The notes: generated from the sequence alone by a model not told the origin. A DNA stretch of 64,000 nt from an uncultured Eubacterium sp. (GCA_910583555.1 CAJTXO010000007.1:62001-126000); one strand, 5' to 3'; positions 14,633-23,010 are shown, counted from the first letter of the stretch. Program-made: numbers and translations.

Positions 14633-14976
14633 GTGGAACAAATAAGGCGGTGAGTGATACCGCTGATGGAATGGGCGCAAAGGGCAAAGTGGCGACGAAG
14701 AAAGAATCAAAGGAAAGATTAAAGGTCAAATCAGAGGTTTTGATGTATCTCGGACCGAGCATCAAAGGAGCGGCGAATCACGGTCAGATCTTTCGGGATG
14801 GAATCAGTCCGGCCCTGGCCGAAAAGATGGAAAAATTTCCGGTATTGAGGAATTTGTGTTTCCCGATAGATGAGGCCACGGGAAAGTTTGCTGAGTTAAA
14901 AGCAGGCGGATCTGTCAGTAAGTTGTATGAGGCGGCGGCTGTACAGTTAAAAGAGAAAGGAGATCGGGATGAGTAG
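14629..14976 (+). CDS. Conserved tail-module protein before the sheath gene
   Basis: I recognise the phrase LMYLGPSIKGAANHGQIFRDG (split here as LMYLGPSIKG and AANHGQIFRDG) as typical of a small protein found just upstream of tail sheath genes in contractile-tail prophages of Firmicutes. The 115-residue protein has a Lys-rich N-terminus (residues 15-35) and no cysteine or membrane segment. It starts at a GTG overlapping the previous stop and overlaps the sheath gene by 8 bases. Its role is unknown. Confidence 0.6.
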   Translation: MSGTNKAVSDTADGMGAKGKVATKKESKERLKVKSEVLMYLGPSIKGAANHGQIFRDGISPALAEKMEKFPVLRNLCFPIDEATGKFAELKAGGSVSKLYEAAAVQLKEKGDRDE

Positions 14977-16429
14977 ATATAAACATGGCGTACGGGTAGA
15001 GGAACAGAAGACCACGCTGAATACCCCGGTGACAGGGACGTCCGGACTCCAGGTCATTATCGGTACGGCGCCGGTGCATACGAGAAGTGACAGTGGGAAT
15101 CTGGTGAACCGGCCGGTCCTGGTGAATTCTTACGAGGAGGCCGTGGAAGTGCTGGGGTATAGCGATGACTGGAAAATGTATACGCTGTGCCAGTGCATGT
15201 TTGTGAGCAGGACTTATAATGTATTTCCTATGGTGTTTATCAATGTCCTGGATCCGGAAACGGATGTCAAGGAGATGAGCGCGGTGGAGTGGGACTGCTC
15301 GGTAAAGAAGGAGTATACATTCCCGGGTGAAAATGTCGTGAAGAATTCTGTCCAGGTGATGAAGGGCGAGACAGCATTGGCGGAAGGGACGGACTATATT
15401 GTTTCTGTTTCGGATGCCGGACAGGTTACGGTTTCTCTTCTGGGGAGCAGCAGCTACTATGAAGAAAATGCCCTGTCCCTGAAAGCAAAAGAAATTGATT
15501 TTACGGAAAAAGAAATGGCGATGAAAGTTGTCGGCGGTTATTCTTCGAGCAGCGGGAGGAATTCGGGTATTTCGTGCGTGAACGATGTGTTCCCGTTACA
15601 CCAGCTGACCCCGGGATTGATCCTGGCACCTGGTTTTTCCCAGTATCCGGAGGTGTCGGTGGCGCTTCAGGCGGCGGCCGCGGATATCAATGGGGAATTT
15701 TATGCAAATGCTGTGATCGATATTGACAGTTCGGATTCTGGGGCCGTGAAGTGTGCGGATTTTGCGGAGCAGAAGGAGAAACAGTGCGTTGTTTCGGAGC
15801 ATGCGATAGCGCTCTGGCCGAAAGTAAAGAGTGGAGGACGCGAATTGTATTACTCCGCATTGTATGCGGCAGCGGTTGCTTATTTGGATGCACAGAATGG
15901 TGATGTGCCGAATCTTTCCCCGTCGAACAAGTCAATCCAGATTTCGGCGGCCGTGCTAGAGAGTGGCGAGGAGCTCCGGATGGATAAGCAGGCGGCGAAT
16001 GACCACATCAACGCGAATGGCGGTGTGACAGCGCTCAATTACGGCGGCTGGAAGATGTGGGGAAATAATACGGCGGCATATCCGGCGAACAAGGATCCGA
16101 AGGACCGGTGGATCTGTGCCAGAAGGTTTTTTAATTATTACCGAAACAAACTGATCCTGACGATTGCGTCAAAGGTAGATGATCTTGGAAATTTCCGCCT
16201 GATCGAAGCAATCTGCGACAATGAGAACATCTGGTTTAATGCGATGAAGTCCAAATTGTATATTGCAGGGGGGATTGTTTCGTACAATGCGGATGAGAAC
16301 CCAATCGAGAATATCATGGATGGTCATATGGTGTTCCATGTGAAGCTGGCGACGTATCTTCCGGCGGAGGATATCCTGTTCCGCGTAGAGTTTGATCCGA
16401 CGATTCTTCAAAGTGCGCTGGCTGGATAA
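14969..16429 (+). CDS. Tail sheath protein (P2 FI-like)
   Basis: The 486-residue protein has the sheath family's N-terminal pattern (HGVRVEEQKTTLNTPVTGTSG then GTAPVH, quoted as TPVTGTSGLQVIIGTAPVH) and the conserved C-terminal part: RWICARRFFNYYRNKLI and the CDNENIWFNAMKSKLYIAGG segment. It contracts around the tube to drive injection, so this phage is a myovirus. GAAAGGAGATCGGG precedes the ATG. Length agrees with other Firmicutes sheath proteins (about 480). Confidence 0.95.
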   Translation: MSRYKHGVRVEEQKTTLNTPVTGTSGLQVIIGTAPVHTRSDSGNLVNRPVLVNSYEEAVEVLGYSDDWKMYTLCQCMFVSRTYNVFPMVFINVLDPETDVKEMSAVEWDCSVKKEYTFPGENVVKNSVQVMKGETALAEGTDYIVSVSDAGQVTVSLLGSSSYYEENALSLKAKEIDFTEKEMAMKVVGGYSSSSGRNSGISCVNDVFPLHQLTPGLILAPGFSQYPEVSVALQAAAADINGEFYANAVIDIDSSDSGAVKCADFAEQKEKQCVVSEHAIALWPKVKSGGRELYYSALYAAAVAYLDAQNGDVPNLSPSNKSIQISAAVLESGEELRMDKQAANDHINANGGVTALNYGGWKMWGNNTAAYPANKDPKDRWICARRFFNYYRNKLILTIASKVDDLGNFRLIEAICDNENIWFNAMKSKLYIAGGIVSYNADENPIENIMDGHMVFHVKLATYLPAEDILFRVEFDPTILQSALAG

Positions 16430-16448
16430 ATGAAAGGAGATTGTAAAA

Positions 16449-16976
16449 ATGAATAAGAACATAATTCCAGAGGTGATCAATGGCTATAATGTGTATGATA
16501 ATAGTGCAAATGCCCTTGTCGGAATAAGTGGGGAGATCCCGTTGCCGGATTTTGAAACTCTGACTGCTACGATGTCAGGTGCGGGAATCCTCGGGGAAAT
16601 TGAGGATCCGGTTGACGGGCAGTTTAAGTCATCGGAAATTGAGATTCCTTTCAGGTCCTTGTTTGGCTCGGCTTTTGATCTGATGGACACAGGCACCCCG
16701 TTATCACTTACCATTCGCGGGTCGGAACAGGGGACGGATAAAACGTCAGGGAAAAGCGTAAAAACACAGGTCCGTATTGTTGTTAAAGGCAAGTTTAAAG
16801 GACTGAGCGGCGGAAAAATGAAGATCGGCGAAGGTGTGGAATGCAAGGTAAAGATGGAAGCGTGGTACATACTGTATGAGATTGGCGGGGAAAAGAAACT
16901 GGAACTGGATAAGTTTAACAGTGTTTATGTCGTCAACGGGAAGGATATGCTGTCGGAAGTGAATAAATTCTGTTAG
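16449..16976 (+). CDS. Major tail tube protein (P2 FII-like)
   Basis: The 175-residue protein begins MNKNIIPEVINGYNVYDNSA and continues with GISGEIPLPDFETLTATMSG and PLSLTIRG, the known pattern of P2 FII-type tail tubes. It forms the rigid inner tube within the sheath. AAAGGAGATTG precedes the ATG. It directly follows the sheath gene, the standard order. A type I toxin cassette, not a tail gene, comes next. Confidence 0.95.
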   Translation: MNKNIIPEVINGYNVYDNSANALVGISGEIPLPDFETLTATMSGAGILGEIEDPVDGQFKSSEIEIPFRSLFGSAFDLMDTGTPLSLTIRGSEQGTDKTSGKSVKTQVRIVVKGKFKGLSGGKMKIGEGVECKVKMEAWYILYEIGGEKKLELDKFNSVYVVNGKDMLSEVNKFC

Positions 16977-16990
16977 ATGGCAGCAGGATG

Positions 16991-17019
16991 TTGTAAGAAA
17001 TATGGATTTGTGGTATAGT
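16991..17019 (+). promoter_or_regulatory. Promoter of the type I toxin gene
   Basis: TTGTAA (16991-16996), a 17-base spacer and TATAGT (17014-17019) lie just after the tube gene. Transcription would begin near 17026 and give a leader of about 67 bases. Confidence 0.65.
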
Positions 17020-17054
17020 ATCCGTATGGAAGTAATCGTGTTACAAGGTGGAAA

Positions 17055-17085
17055 ACCTCCCTAACTTTAACAAAAGAAGGGAGGT
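17055..17085 (+). promoter_or_regulatory. Stem that sequesters the toxin Shine-Dalgarno
   Basis: ACCTCCC (17055-17061) is perfectly complementary to GGGAGGT (17079-17085), which is the ribosome binding site of the 31-aa gene. Hiding the Shine-Dalgarno in the leader is a known device of type I toxin mRNAs such as bsrG. Confidence 0.7.
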
Positions 17086-17092
17086 GGTGCGT

Positions 17093-17188
17093 ATGAGTAC
17101 ATACGAGATTTTAACATTGTTAATTCTTTTCGGAACGTTTCTCGTTGCACTGCTTGCCTATATTGATAGGAACAACAAGCGAAAATAA
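17093..17188 (+). CDS. TxpA/Hol-Tox-like type I toxin (31 aa)
   Basis: The peptide MSTYEILTLLILFGTFLVALLAY followed by a polar end (IDRNNKRK) has the signature of the putative holin-like toxin (TxpA/BsrH) family, which starts with 'MS.YE' and has one membrane helix with a conserved FGT. Such peptides disrupt the membrane and are silenced by antisense RNA. The Shine-Dalgarno is GGGAGGTGG, folded away in a leader stem. A convergent promoter downstream (17279-17307, minus strand) would make an RNA overlapping the end of this message. It sits inside the tail operon between tube and chaperone genes, an unusual place. The peptide is shorter than its relatives' usual 30-60 residues but complete. Confidence 0.85.
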   Translation: MSTYEILTLLILFGTFLVALLAYIDRNNKRK

Positions 17189-17272
17189 ATAAGCCTGCCT
17201 TGTACTTGACGGTCCTGACAGGCTTATAACCTACGGGAGGTTAACCACTTTGTGGGCGGTTACTTCCTATCT
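17181..17272 (-). ncRNA. Antisense RNA antitoxin (RatA-like)
   Basis: On the minus strand a promoter points toward the toxin gene (17279-17307), and a perfect 9-bp stem (17189-17197 with 17219-17227) followed by TTATTTTCG forms an intrinsic terminator near 17181. The resulting RNA of about 92 bases is complementary to the last 8 bases of the toxin frame and to its 3' untranslated region, as in txpA/RatA. Ends are predicted, not measured. Confidence 0.7.
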
Positions 17273-17278
17273 GTGCCT

Positions 17279-17307
17279 ATCATAACATAATAATGGTTGC
17301 ATTTCAA
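17279..17307 (-). promoter_or_regulatory. Promoter of the antisense RNA
   Basis: On the minus strand TTGAAA (17302-17307) is followed by a 17-base spacer and TATGAT (17279-17284). This spacing is ideal and places the start near 17272. Confidence 0.75.
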
Positions 17308-17318
17308 GAGCAACAGCT

Positions 17319-17354
17319 AAAAAAGCGGTTTCTATTTATTTAGAACCGTTTTTT
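17319..17354. terminator. Terminator ending the toxin message
   Basis: CGGTTTCTA (about 17326-17334) pairs with TAGAACCG (17341-17348) with one bulged base and is followed by six T. A-rich sequence on the other side lets it act in both directions. It ends the toxin transcript before the chaperone gene, so late transcription must pass it. Confidence 0.7.
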
Positions 17355-17392
17355 CTTGTGCTGAAATTGAGAAAAAAGAAAGGAGTTTTTAT

Positions 17393-17770
17393 ATGCCAGA
17401 AACAAAGAACAGGAAAGAAAATGAAAAACCGGAGGAAGAGAGAAATGAAGCAACGGAAAACGAAGCAACAGAAAATGAGGTAGTGGAGACTTCCCTGATC
17501 GTTCGTTTCGATAAGCCGTTCCGTTTTGACAAAAAGGAGTATACAGAGGTGGATCTGTCGGGATTGGAGAACATGACCGGGAATGATATGCTCAAAGTGG
17601 AGCGGACACTCCGCCTGATGGGGCTGACCAGCGCGCTGTCAGATCTGTCGGTGATGGGTATTTTTACCTATGCGATGATGGCTTCGGGATTGCCATTGGA
17701 GTTTTTCAAGGACCTTCCGCTGCGTGAGGCGAAGAGAGTGAAGACGCGTATTTTAAATTTTTTCTGGTAG
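17393..17770 (+). CDS. Tail assembly chaperone, short form (P2 E / Mu gp41-like)
   Basis: The protein is 125 residues. It has an acidic, repeat-like N-terminus (NEATENEATENE, residues 17-28) and a folded part with RFDKPFRFDKKEYTEVDLS then LRLMGLTSALSDLS, as in P2 gpE and Mu gp41-type tail assembly proteins. These bind the tape measure and the tube subunits during tail growth. The end of the frame carries the slippery heptamer A-AAT-TTT at 17755-17761, a -1 frameshift site, so a longer product is expected as well. GAAAGGAGT precedes the ATG. It lies beyond the toxin terminator. Confidence 0.85.
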   Translation: MPETKNRKENEKPEEERNEATENEATENEVVETSLIVRFDKPFRFDKKEYTEVDLSGLENMTGNDMLKVERTLRLMGLTSALSDLSVMGIFTYAMMASGLPLEFFKDLPLREAKRVKTRILNFFW

Positions 17771-17916
17771 TTGGCATCACGGATACCGGATTTGTGAGAA
17801 AGGCCGCGCTTCATCTTGCGATGCGCCTGAATACGTCGATGGAGTTTTTCTACCGGATTCCACTCTGTGATCTGGTGGATATTATTGAGGAGGTGGCTGC
17901 TTGTGTCGGCAAGTGA
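17393..17916 (+). CDS. Tail assembly chaperone, -1 frameshift product (E/E'-like)
   Basis: A ribosome slipping back one base at A-AAT-TTT (17755-17761; zero-frame codons TTA-AAT-TTT) would continue with LVVGITDTGFVRKAALHL and MEFFYRIPLCDLVDII and stop at TGA 17914-17916. It makes about 174 residues instead of 125. The added 51 residues have no start of their own but look like true protein and overlap the tape measure start. Two-frame chaperones are conserved in tailed phages (lambda G/GT, P2 E/E'), with the same position. The slippage itself is inferred from the heptamer and the protein-like extension. Confidence 0.8.
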
Positions 17917-20900
17917 AAAGGAACTCACGATAAGAATATGCGGGAAGGTGGACAATTCCCTGAATACAGTAAGTGATAAAGTAGACAAGGCTTTTCACAA
18001 ACTGACATCGGCGGCCAAAACGCTTGGGGTCATGGGAGGGACGGCGGTGGCCGGTGCGGTGACGGCTGCGGTTGATGTTGGAAAGGAATACGAAGCGCAG
18101 ATGTCAACGGTCCAGGCGATTTCTGGCGCGACGGCGGCGGAGTACGAGCAGCTAAACGCAAAGGCGCAGGAGATGGGTAAGGCAACTCAGTTTTCGGCGG
18201 CAGAGTCGGCGCAGGCGATGGAGTACATGGCGATGGCCGGCTGGAAGACGGATAATATGCTCGGCGGTATCGAGGGGATCATGGATCTGGCGGCTGCTTC
18301 AGGTGAGAACCTGTCAAGTGTGTCGGATATTGTGACGGATGCCCTGACGGCGTTTAACATGACGGCAGAGGATTCCGGCCATTTTGCGGATGTGCTTGCA
18401 AAGGCGAGCTCGAATTCAAATACCAATGTGTCCATGATGGGCGAGACATTTAAGTATGTGGCTTCCGTGGCTGGGGCGCTTGGGTATACGGCGGAGGATA
18501 CAGCGGTGTCAGTCGGCCTCCTTGCCAATTCCGGGATCAAGGCTTCCCAGTCTGGTACGATCATACGTAAGCTGATGAGTGAGACGGCGGGCGGGATCCA
18601 GCTCGTGTCGAAGGCGTATGCCAAACACGGGGAAAAGACAGGCAAACTAATGATCAAGACGGCGAATGCGGACGGAAGCATGAAGGACTGGTCGAAAACG
18701 GTGGGCCGCCTCAGGGAAGAATTTGGTAAAATGACCGAAGAGGAAAAGGCGGCGAATGCGGAAAGCATCGGTGGCAAGACGGCGATGTCGGGGCTTCTGG
18801 CTATTGTTAATGCGTCGGAAAAGGATTATAAGAAGCTGACGGAGCAGATCAATAACGCGAGCGGCGCCACGAAAGAGATGGCAGAAATCCGGTTGGACAA
18901 TCTGGAGGGTGATATTAAATTATTCCAGTCCGCGCTGGAAGGAAAGGGGATCGAACTTTATGATGAGTTAAAGGAGCCCCTGCGTGATCTGGTGCAGGAT
19001 GCCACGGAATGGCTGAACGAGATTGATGTGGGCCGCGTGGTGGATGACTTCAGGGATTTTGGCGAGGCTGTCCTTGATTTTGCAGAACCGTTTTTGAATG
19101 TCGGGGAGTGGATGCTGGAGAATCCGGAGATCATGGCCGGAACGCTGGCAGGGATCGGCGGCGCGATCACATCGTATAAGTTATTTGATACTCTTCCAAA
19201 AGTCGGAGAGGGGATTGTGTCGCTCGGAAAATCGCTTGCGGCAAATCCCTGGATGGCAGGTGGCGCGCTGGCGGTTGGTGCGATCGCTGGCATTGGTACC
19301 GCGGTCAGTGTTACGCAGAGAAAACTGGCGAATGCCAGTCTTGAGGATCATTTCGGGGATATATCACTGTCGATGAAAGACATTAAAGATACGGCGGAGG
19401 ATATTATCGGGGCAGATACGTTCCATAATCTCGGGAAGATGTTTGATTCGGTGGAAGTGTCGGAAAAGTTTTCGGAGGAAATGGAAGATGCGTTAAATGC
19501 CATTGATGAAGTTAAGTGGAAGATTTCTGCAGGGATCGAACTGGATCAGGATGATATGGACAGTTTTGAAAAGAATACGAAAGAATATGTCAAAACTGCG
19601 CAGGATCTAATTGATAAAAGAGGGTATACGGTCAATGTGGCCACGAAGGTCTTGTTCGGGGATTCGGCCAAAGGGAAGGAGTTGATCAAAGAAGATAACG
19701 CGATCTTTGCCGCGCTGGAGATGGAGGCGGATGGGCTGGCGAAGCGTATCAATACAACGCTGGAAAAAGCGATGAAAAAAGGCTTGAAACCCAATATACA
19801 GAAAGAACTAGACGGTTATATAGACGAATTAGCAAAGATCAGTTCCGCGGAATCAAGGGCGGAAGCAGACGCAAAATGGGATACATTGAAGGCGGATTTT
19901 TCTGGTAAGGAATTGGATGCGGATTCATGGGAGCGCTTACAGGATTCCATAAACGAAAATGTGGAGGAAATTGAAAAAGGCGCAAAAGAGGCTATGGAGG
20001 TTGGTATCAAAAACTCCAACTGGAAAAAAGAACTGGAATACATCAGTGAGGAAGAAAACGAACAGGAGAAAAAGGAGTACCAGAAGGCATATGAAAAAAA
20101 TGTGAAGGATGCGAAAGATAAGGCCTCGGAGTTTTATTATAATACGCTGATGGATACATATGGGAAAGAAATAGCGGCGGGTGATTTTGGCGCTGGGGAT
20201 AAGGATGCAATTGGAAAAATTGTTTCGAAAATGGGGGAACTGGAACCAGAAGGCGGTTATGGAACTGTTTTTGATGTCTTAAACAAAGCGTTTAATGGAG
20301 GTGGAGATGTGGCGGCGGTGGATGATGCCGCGGGAATGACAAAGCAAAAAGAATATCAATTGATAACAAAGGAACTTGCCAATGATTTCATTTTAAATGG
20401 TGAAGGACTGGATACGGAAGCGGAAAAAGTTGGGAATGAGACAGCGGAGGCATTGAGGACTTCATTTTCGCAGGAACTTTCCCGGGGGATCCAGGCAGAT
20501 ACGAAAATTCAGATCAGTGGGACATATGATGCTTCGTTTGCGGGAAGTCCTTATGATGCAAAGGTTATCAACAGGGAAGATCCTTATGCCGGAAGAGGAA
20601 TTTCTTCCTATGTAAACAAAAGCTCTCCTGATAAAAATGTAGGGGCTTCTTCAAGTAAGGGAGGAAAAGTGAGCCTTCCATCGGTCCCCGGTTATGCAGT
20701 CGGTACAATCAGTAACAAGCAGCACATGGCTATGGTGTCGGAAGGAAACAAGACAGAGGCCATTATCCCGATCGATGGCAGCGAGCGTTCCCGGCGTTTG
20801 TATGAAGCGACTGGAAAACTGATGGGAAATCCATCTACACCGCCAGTGACGTTTGCGCCGCATATTGAGGTCCATGTGTCGGGAGGTGCGACAAAGGAGG

Positions 20901-20992
20901 ACGGGAAGAAAATTGGCGATGAAGTGCAGAAAGCAGTTGAAAAGTTATACCGGAAGATGGTGCGGGATCATATGCGCTTTAGTATGAAGTGA
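17903..20992 (+). CDS. Tail tape measure protein
   Basis: The 1029-residue protein sets tail length and passes through the tube during injection. The start at GTG 17903 follows GAGGAGGTGG (17887-17896) and lies inside the end of the chaperone frameshift product, as in other phages. The TP901-type core spans about residues 40-330 with long helices and Ala/Gly-rich stretches, a hydrophobic pair of segments follows (about 405-455: MAGTLAGIGGAITSYKLF and NPWMAGGALAVGAIAGIG), then a long charged helical middle region. The end has a conserved PGYAVGTISN-type motif and AMVSEGNKTEAIIPID. The length suggests a tail of roughly 150 nm. Confidence 0.95.
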   Translation: MSASEKELTIRICGKVDNSLNTVSDKVDKAFHKLTSAAKTLGVMGGTAVAGAVTAAVDVGKEYEAQMSTVQAISGATAAEYEQLNAKAQEMGKATQFSAAESAQAMEYMAMAGWKTDNMLGGIEGIMDLAAASGENLSSVSDIVTDALTAFNMTAEDSGHFADVLAKASSNSNTNVSMMGETFKYVASVAGALGYTAEDTAVSVGLLANSGIKASQSGTIIRKLMSETAGGIQLVSKAYAKHGEKTGKLMIKTANADGSMKDWSKTVGRLREEFGKMTEEEKAANAESIGGKTAMSGLLAIVNASEKDYKKLTEQINNASGATKEMAEIRLDNLEGDIKLFQSALEGKGIELYDELKEPLRDLVQDATEWLNEIDVGRVVDDFRDFGEAVLDFAEPFLNVGEWMLENPEIMAGTLAGIGGAITSYKLFDTLPKVGEGIVSLGKSLAANPWMAGGALAVGAIAGIGTAVSVTQRKLANASLEDHFGDISLSMKDIKDTAEDIIGADTFHNLGKMFDSVEVSEKFSEEMEDALNAIDEVKWKISAGIELDQDDMDSFEKNTKEYVKTAQDLIDKRGYTVNVATKVLFGDSAKGKELIKEDNAIFAALEMEADGLAKRINTTLEKAMKKGLKPNIQKELDGYIDELAKISSAESRAEADAKWDTLKADFSGKELDADSWERLQDSINENVEEIEKGAKEAMEVGIKNSNWKKELEYISEEENEQEKKEYQKAYEKNVKDAKDKASEFYYNTLMDTYGKEIAAGDFGAGDKDAIGKIVSKMGELEPEGGYGTVFDVLNKAFNGGGDVAAVDDAAGMTKQKEYQLITKELANDFILNGEGLDTEAEKVGNETAEALRTSFSQELSRGIQADTKIQISGTYDASFAGSPYDAKVINREDPYAGRGISSYVNKSSPDKNVGASSSKGGKVSLPSVPGYAVGTISNKQHMAMVSEGNKTEAIIPIDGSERSRRLYEATGKLMGNPSTPPVTFAPHIEVHVSGGATKEDGKKIGDEVQKAVEKLYRKMVRDHMRFSMK

Positions 20993-21007
20993 TAAAAGGA
21001 GGCATTT

Positions 21008-21256
21008 ATGATATACGTTACATCAGAGGGAGATATGTGGGATAAGATCGCGTATGAACAGATGGGATCAGAAAATTTTATGGGAGAATTGATCCGTAAT
21101 AATGATGATCTGGTTGATGTTGTGGTTTTTCCCTCGGGTGTTGAAATAAATGTCCCTGAGGTGGATGATACCCAGACAGATCTTCCTTCATGGCGGAGCG
21201 GACTGGATGACGAAACGGACGGTCTGGACGAGTTTGAGGAGGATGACGATGAGTAG
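21008..21256 (+). CDS. Tail protein X (P2 gpX-like)
   Basis: The 82-residue protein shows MIYVTSEGDMWDKIAYEQMG then a second half with VVVFPSGVEINVPEV. This is the LysM-like fold of P2 gpX, a baseplate component that binds the tube or peptidoglycan. It ends in an acidic tail (DEFEEDDDE). It is followed, with overlap, by the gpD homolog, as in P2. Confidence 0.9.
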   Translation: MIYVTSEGDMWDKIAYEQMGSENFMGELIRNNDDLVDVVVFPSGVEINVPEVDDTQTDLPSWRSGLDDETDGLDEFEEDDDE

Positions 21257-22364
21257 CAGCACATTAGGGGCGTCTTTAGTTAAAAGAAATTATAGTGTTT
21301 TAGTGCCAGTGGCAGTTCCTGCAACATATGCCAGGGCAAGAAGGGCGTATGTCAATCTGTATTACGCAAAAAACGGAAGGACGCTATCGGCGGCTGAAAA
21401 GAAAAAGTCTGCGAAGCAGATGCGGAGATTTCTGAAAAGCTTTACTTATACCGGAGTGGCGGACGGGGAAGCGGACCGGATCGAGTTTACGCTGGTCAAT
21501 AGTGACTGGCGGTGGATGCGGGCCTGGATGCCGCGGAAAAAGGATAAGATCACGGCGACGATCCGGATGAGCGCGTGGAAAAAAGGGGAGAGGAAAAAGG
21601 CGTTCCCGTGTGGTACATTTTTGATCGATTCGCTGGGAATGGAAGGGCCTGAGCTGACTTGTACGGTTGGCGCCACGTCGATTCCCGAGGCGTCATCGTT
21701 CCGGGCGACGGAGCGGGACAAGTCATGGAAAAAAGTGACTCTCCGCGAGGTGGCGAAAAAGATCGCTGCCAGATATAAGATGGATCTGTTTTTTGACGGG
21801 GATAATTTTTCGGTCGGCACGGTGGAACAGAACGGGCAGACGGATTGTGAATTTCTTTCGTCGCTATGCCAGGAATATGCTTATGGTATAAAAATGTTCA
21901 AGGGAAAACTCATTATTTATTCGAAGGCAAAATATGAAGCAAAGAAAGCGGTTGGAAGCATTAAAAGGAGTATGCTGCTTGATTTTAGCTGGGAAACGAA
22001 TATAGCGGGAACTTATACCGGTGCGAAAATGAAATACACGGCGCAGGAGTCGGATGAAGAAACGGTTGTTAAAGTGGGAAAGGGAAACCGCTGGCTGACG
22101 GTTACGGGGAACGCTGATAGTATCGGGCAGGCGAGAAGAAAGACGCTGGCGGCCCTGAATACGGAGAATGAAAAAACCACTACATTATCCGTGACGCTCC
22201 GGGGGAATACGAAGTTCTGCGAGACGGATACCGTCCGGATCTGCAATCTATGCCGGCTGGACGGAAAATATTTTGTGGACCAGGTCGTGCACTCGCTGGA
22301 TGGGACGAATGGTTTTACTACCCGGCTGACGATGCACAAGGTCCAAAGGAGGGTTACGGAATGA
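21249..22364 (+). CDS. Late control D-like baseplate hub protein (P2 gpD)
   Basis: The ATG at 21249 overlaps the stop of gpX. The 371-residue product has the gpD/hub pattern: early beta barrel region (AYVNLYYAKNGRTLSAAEKKK, quoted as AYVNLYYAKNGRT), FTLVNSDWRWMRAW, LTCTVGATSIPEASSF, and the central EFLSSLCQEYAYGIKMFKGK. Members form the trimeric central hub of contractile tails (like T4 gp27). It lies directly before the small spike gene, consistent with that role. The name late control is historical; no regulatory function is implied here. Confidence 0.9.
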   Translation: MSSSTLGASLVKRNYSVLVPVAVPATYARARRAYVNLYYAKNGRTLSAAEKKKSAKQMRRFLKSFTYTGVADGEADRIEFTLVNSDWRWMRAWMPRKKDKITATIRMSAWKKGERKKAFPCGTFLIDSLGMEGPELTCTVGATSIPEASSFRATERDKSWKKVTLREVAKKIAARYKMDLFFDGDNFSVGTVEQNGQTDCEFLSSLCQEYAYGIKMFKGKLIIYSKAKYEAKKAVGSIKRSMLLDFSWETNIAGTYTGAKMKYTAQESDEETVVKVGKGNRWLTVTGNADSIGQARRKTLAALNTENEKTTTLSVTLRGNTKFCETDTVRICNLCRLDGKYFVDQVVHSLDGTNGFTTRLTMHKVQRRVTE

Positions 22365-22576
22365 GGACAGCTGTTTTGTCGAGCGTGAAGGATGGAATGG
22401 CAACTGTCGTGTATGGGTCAAGTGGAAGAGAAGCATCGAATCCCATGCCGATCTTTGTAAGTAAAGAAAATTTATCTTTAAAGCCGGGTGACCGCGTAGT
22501 GGTGGCGCCTTTGGAGGGTAAGAAGGACGGTATTGTGCTGGGGAAATACTGGAACAGGAATAATTTGCCGGAATAG
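22361..22576 (+). CDS. Minimal spike-like OB-fold protein (71 aa)
   Basis: The 71-residue protein overlaps the gpD stop (ATGA) and follows AAAGGAGGG. The segment LKPGDRVVVAPLEGKKDGIVLGKYW resembles the OB-fold of gpV/gp5-type spike proteins, GDxVxV...DGxVLGxxxN. Usual spikes have a long C-terminal beta-helix (about 200 residues), which is missing here. It may be a shortened hub-spike adaptor, with the tip supplied by another protein or absent. The assignment rests on this pattern and the position. Confidence 0.55.
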   Translation: MRTAVLSSVKDGMATVVYGSSGREASNPMPIFVSKENLSLKPGDRVVVAPLEGKKDGIVLGKYWNRNNLPE

Positions 22577-22587
22577 GAGGGTTGGCT

Positions 22588-23010
22588 ATGGCGATCGGAA
22601 AGTTTGGCAAGTATCTGACGTTTGAGGTTTACATGGACCCAAACGGAACGCCGGATAAAAGAGTGAAGTGCCTGACATTCGCGAACCTGAACAGGCGGGT
22701 CAGTAACCGGATTACGAAGCATGAGAGGATCACAAGAAAGCAGAAGGTGCAGTTTAATGGCCCGAATCTGTCCAGTATGACGTTTACGATGGTTTTTTCG
22801 GCCGGCCTCGGCGTGAAACCGCGGGAGATGATCGAGCGGCTGGAAAAGTGCGTGAGGTATGGATATACGGGTTATTTTATTGTGGGAACAAAAAAAATAG
22901 GAAAGAAAAAATATTTGATTACAGATATGAGCGAGGAGTGGCGGTGCATTATGCAAAATGGAAAACTAGTGAGCGCAAACGTGGATATTACGATGGAGGA
23001 GTATGTGTAG
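22588..23010 (+). CDS. Tail protein U-like (P2 gpU)
   Basis: The 140-residue protein (MAIGKFGKYLTFEVYMDP then LTFANLNRRVSNRITKHERI, and a second half with PREMIERLEKCVRYGYTGYF) has the shape of P2 gpU-type tail proteins that sit near the tail end or tube. AATAGGAGGG gives spacing 7 to the ATG at 22588, better than the upstream TTG. It is sandwiched between the mini-spike and the gpW homolog. Confidence 0.75.
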   Translation: MAIGKFGKYLTFEVYMDPNGTPDKRVKCLTFANLNRRVSNRITKHERITRKQKVQFNGPNLSSMTFTMVFSAGLGVKPREMIERLEKCVRYGYTGYFIVGTKKIGKKKYLITDMSEEWRCIMQNGKLVSANVDITMEEYV

